Shown here piece after piece: positions 61,588 to 64,000 of a DNA stretch of 64,000 nucleotides. The translations under genes were made by a program, and so were the position numbers. The notes beneath the pieces were generated by a model. The model was not told the origin of the DNA, searched no databases, and saw nothing but the letters and a program-made list of their open reading frames with translations. The stretch comes from Geobacter sp. OR-1. Lineage in GTDB: Bacteria; Desulfobacterota; Desulfuromonadia; Geobacterales; DSM-12255. The stretch lies in NCBI RefSeq assembly GCF_000813145.1, contig NZ_BAZF01000009.1, forward strand, positions 98,582 to 162,581, written 5' to 3'. Each line of letters starts with the position of its first letter. Position 1 is the stretch's first letter.

Positions 61588-62196
61588 CAATTTCCCGTTG
61601 GTGCATGGTTAACAAGTTATCCCCAAAAAAAGTGCGTCATTTGCCATTAAGATTATAAATACCTCGCTTTCTTCATCGCTGATGTAGTGTTAAATATCTA
61701 ATCAACCGCACGAGGCGGATTTACTTTATTTTTGTGAAATGAATTTGGATATGTAGACAGGGAACCGGTGACGGGAATTATCCCTAAGGTCACGGGCTTC
61801 TGGTTTGGTTTATTGTTAAGCTGATGGTTGTAGGGGAGTGTTGCAAATGATGGGTACAGATAGAGGGGGGATTGCGCTATGCGGTTTTGAAAGCAAGCAA
61901 TTGTGTGGTTCAGGCACCTGAACATAAAAAAATCCCCCTTTTTCTCCTTTAAGAAAAAAAGACGGATTTAGTATGCGAAAACCAAAATAGCACAGGTTTA
62001 TAAACTTTGTCAAGCTTTTTCTGTAAAACCGCTCCTGCTTTGCGTTTTATGGCATTATGGTTGCATAAGTTGGTATATTTCGGTATGGCTGAAAATATAA
62101 TCTCTGTATTTGGTGAAAACTATAATATTTACAGCTTGTTATTAATGGTGTGGTGTTAAAAGGCAGGTTTTGTTTCCTTAAAAACATAAATTTCGA
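61588..62196. other. 609-bp AT-rich gap in the element
   Basis: No convincing gene on either strand. An imperfect hairpin (GTGAC...GGGA/TCCC...GTCAC) lies at 61767-61793. A run of C/T with A-runs at 61925-61965 may include a weak terminator. Otherwise nothing seen. Confidence 0.4.
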
Positions 62197-63264
62197 TTAT
62201 GTTTTCTTTGCTGCTTTATACTCTTCCCATACTTCGGACATATCTACAGTTGGAACAGCTTTGGCTAGACAATCCAGTGCTTTCATCGAATATCTGTTGA
62301 ACGCTGATTTGCCGATTTTTATTTTCTTGTAGTTGTCATCTGAATCGCAAATTCCCAACTTGTGCATGAGAGCACCTGTTTTAGGTGGAGTTAAGTCGAG
62401 TTTTTTCGCAATATCATTCAAGCTGAGCGAATAGTAATCCAGCTCATTAACTCTCTTTACGGCCAGTACCGTAGCACCGGGTGTACCTTCAGGAACGAGA
62501 CAGACCGCTTCACCTTCCTTCTTGCTTATCCGAATGCTGATACCGATACCTTCCCCTTCTGTGCTCAATTCAAGGCTTGCTACTCCGGGGAAAATATCTT
62601 GCCACGTTTTACCGGTTTGCACTTCTTTAACGAGTTTTTGCAGTTCATATTCCGTGGGTTGAGAGCGTATCCCTTCAAGCGATGATTCGATGATTGCCAA
62701 CGCTTTCAGTTTGGCCTTTGCTTCAATTTGTTTCCTCGCACCAGGATGCACGAGGTCTTTGATTTCTTTAAAATCGGCTTCAATCATGGCGTGCAGGTTT
62801 TTCGGTGGTTCTGTTGATATGGGGAGGACACGACCTGGAAGGTATGTATTGAGGTCTTCTTTGAGTTCTTTGCGAATCAGGTCACGGTAGAGAGTGACAC
62901 CGGCCTGACTATATGTGTAAAGGTCACGTTCTGAGAGTTCAACGATATCGTGTTGGGCTGCATCACGGAAACTGTTGATGATTTGAATTGTTAACCCTTG
63001 GTCTTCGGTAAGGCATTTAACTCCAACCTCAGTAATACACTTCCTGACGCATTTTTCATGACCAATGGTTTCTCTTGCACCTGTTTCGCGGATTTTGCCA
63101 CCTTTATGGAGAATTATAGTTTTAAGGAGTAATTCAAAAGCACGGTCAAGCAGGATAAGCACGGCTTCGGGACGGCCACGGTCCCAAGGGCGGTTGAAGT
63201 GTTCGATGGATAGAAGGAGGGAATCAAGGGATTTTTCAAAAAGGAATCGAGTACCTTTTTTCAT
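62197..63264 (-). CDS. DUF3644-type protein with HEPN-like RxxxxH motif
   Basis: 355 residues. The N-terminal half matches DUF3644 (LLLSIEHFNRPWDRGRPEAV near 16; ALDRAFELLLKTIILHKG-type helix). INSFRDAAQHDIVELSE near 108-124 contains R-x4-H, the pattern of HEPN ribonucleases. The C-terminal part has a winged-helix-like stretch (LSLNDIAKKLDLTPPKTGAL near 284). Proteins of this type are frequent in genomic islands and are suspected defence or toxin genes. Here it follows a small zinc-ribbon gene by 11 bp in the same direction, so the two form one unit. Activity is inferred, not shown. Confidence 0.72.
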   Translation of the reverse strand: MKKGTRFLFEKSLDSLLLSIEHFNRPWDRGRPEAVLILLDRAFELLLKTIILHKGGKIRETGARETIGHEKCVRKCITEVGVKCLTEDQGLTIQIINSFRDAAQHDIVELSERDLYTYSQAGVTLYRDLIRKELKEDLNTYLPGRVLPISTEPPKNLHAMIEADFKEIKDLVHPGARKQIEAKAKLKALAIIESSLEGIRSQPTEYELQKLVKEVQTGKTWQDIFPGVASLELSTEGEGIGISIRISKKEGEAVCLVPEGTPGATVLAVKRVNELDYYSLSLNDIAKKLDLTPPKTGALMHKLGICDSDDNYKKIKIGKSAFNRYSMKALDCLAKAVPTVDMSEVWEEYKAAKKT

Positions 63265-63275
63265 TTAATGGCCTT

Positions 63276-63581
63276 TTAGAAAACTACACCATGGTTCTTT
63301 TCGGCACAGTCCTGGCAAATATGTTTATCAAACATCCAACCTACCGGATTCAATTCATTGCATTCGCGGCAAGTACCAAAGTATTTCTTATCAGCCAGAA
63401 TTCGGTTTATTTCCTTTTCTTGTTGAGACTCTGAAAAGGAACCTGCCAGTTCTGAATACTTGTCCCATGATATGACAGGAGAATGTGAGTCAGTCCATTC
63501 GATTTTTGCAACATGGAAAGTCATTTTATTTGGGAGAATATCTTGGCTTACGAATTGGGAAACTATATCAGTTCTTGTCAT
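63276..63581 (-). CDS. Small zinc-ribbon-like protein (101 aa)
   Basis: 101 residues. Two CxxC knuckles, CRECNE and CQDCAEKN, near residues 74-93 are spaced like a zinc ribbon. The N-half is unknown (TFHVAKIEWTDSHSPVISW). The start is uncertain: ATG at 63581 or ATG at 63524, neither with a clear ribosome site. Immediately before the DUF3644 gene, so possibly its partner or an antitoxin. No family recognised. Confidence 0.55.
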   Translation of the reverse strand: MTRTDIVSQFVSQDILPNKMTFHVAKIEWTDSHSPVISWDKYSELAGSFSESQQEKEINRILADKKYFGTCRECNELNPVGWMFDKHICQDCAEKNHGVVF

Positions 63582-63599
63582 AAAATTAACTGGACTAAT

Positions 63600-64000
63600 T
63601 CACTGGATTGCTTTCAAAATAGTATTTCCTTCTTTAACAGCATATCTATAACCATTTGTTTCTTTAATTGCTTTAGTAAGGTGCTTTACACTATCTTTAA
63701 TATTGCCAATGCTGTAATAATATTTGCCAATTTCGAGATTCATTCTTTGTCTAATTCTGTCTTTCATGTCTTTTGACTTTGCTATTATGATAGCCAATTC
63801 GTAATACTTTAATCCTTTATCGATATTACCGTTTTTTAATGTTAAATAATCCATATGTTGCAGTACAGTAAGATTCAGTATTAATATATTTAATTATCTT
63901 ATTGATATATGTATTAGCATCAGAAGTATTTCCGAAATATAAGCTATTAAATGCTAAGTTATTATAAGCAAGTCTTACTATTTCATCAGACAATTGCTTT
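63600..64000 (-). pseudogene. TPR protein, frameshifted, partial at window edge
   Basis: The window starts inside this gene. Codons from 63999 downward read QLSDEIVRLAYNNLAFNSLY, then NTYINKIIKYINTES, then break at a six-A run (63832-63837). The next frame continues with NGNIDKGLKYYELAIIIAK and YYYSIGNIKDSVKHLTKAIK, a TPR pattern, to the stop at 63600. With five A the frame would run through. It resembles TPR regulators or defence proteins of islands. The part beyond the window is unseen. Confidence 0.6.

Larger units (their letters stand above)
59778..64000. mobile_element. Left part of an integrated element at ssrA
   Basis: From the tmRNA terminator to the window end the base composition drops in GC. 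The genes are a serine recombinase, small unknown proteins, a DUF3644/HEPN-like protein and a TPR pseudogene, all on the minus strand and all unlike the neighbours. No second copy of the ssrA 3' end is seen up to 64000, so the other end lies outside, or the recombinase makes only a short crossover. Exact ends are inferred. Confidence 0.7.

Overview
This 64 kb window looks like a chromosome segment from a Geobacter-like deltaproteobacterium (Desulfuromonadia/Geobacteraceae). The grounds are PEP-CTERM proteins with sigma-54 promoters, a Bat-type von Willebrand operon, a fused malic enzyme/phosphotransacetylase, smpB next to ssrA with the tag ADNYNYAVAA, and overall gene style. The species cannot be fixed from sequence alone.

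Region 1 (1-23.8 kb, all minus strand) is the accessory core. It holds three PEP-CTERM surface proteins, a 3208-residue secreted PKD/VCBS/MopE-motif protein, an 802-residue paralogue of part of it, a third secreted alpha/alpha-toroid protein, a YdjY-type and a PulC/PDZ-like exported protein, and a full ebo cluster (eboD-A-B and eboE-F-C). The ebo cluster is cut in two by the 9.6 kb giant gene. The giant gene has its own sigma-54 promoter and a strong terminator directly before eboE. Four genes here (three PEP-CTERM genes and the giant gene) share a -24/-12 promoter plus an upstream motif close to GTGTAAAAAAAATCGACA, 47-72 bp above the promoter. This defines a sigma-54 activator regulon. The likely picture is a cell-surface or extracellular-matrix programme coupled to an ebo-type small-molecule export pathway.

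Region 2 (23.8-30.3 kb, minus) is a complete Bat operon (moxR, DUF58, batE-like, batA, batB, TPR batC, batD). A second MoxR-DUF58-transglutaminase module with a TPR protein lies at 40.2-46.4 kb, next to a TonB-like protein.

Region 3 is core metabolism. On the plus strand come dCMP deaminase, nrdR, ribD, ribE, ribBA, ribH, nusB and hom (31-37.3 kb). On the minus strand come thrC with a HAD phosphatase (37.4-39.5 kb) and maeB (47.3-49.6 kb). The plus strand resumes with a HIT protein, ROK glucokinase, pfkA, a GAF-type chemoreceptor-like protein, panB, panC, panD, an amidohydrolase, smpB and tmRNA (49.9-59.7 kb). An interspersed, hairpin-bearing repeat appears at three places, including two tandem copies in the probable tmRNA leader.

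Region 4 (about 59.8-64.0 kb) is AT-rich and mobile. A large serine recombinase, broken at an A-run, ends antisense inside ssrA. Behind it lie a small 52-codon ORF, a DUF3644/HEPN-like protein with an RxxxxH motif, a small zinc-ribbon protein and a frameshifted TPR gene running off the window. The element's far end is not in view.
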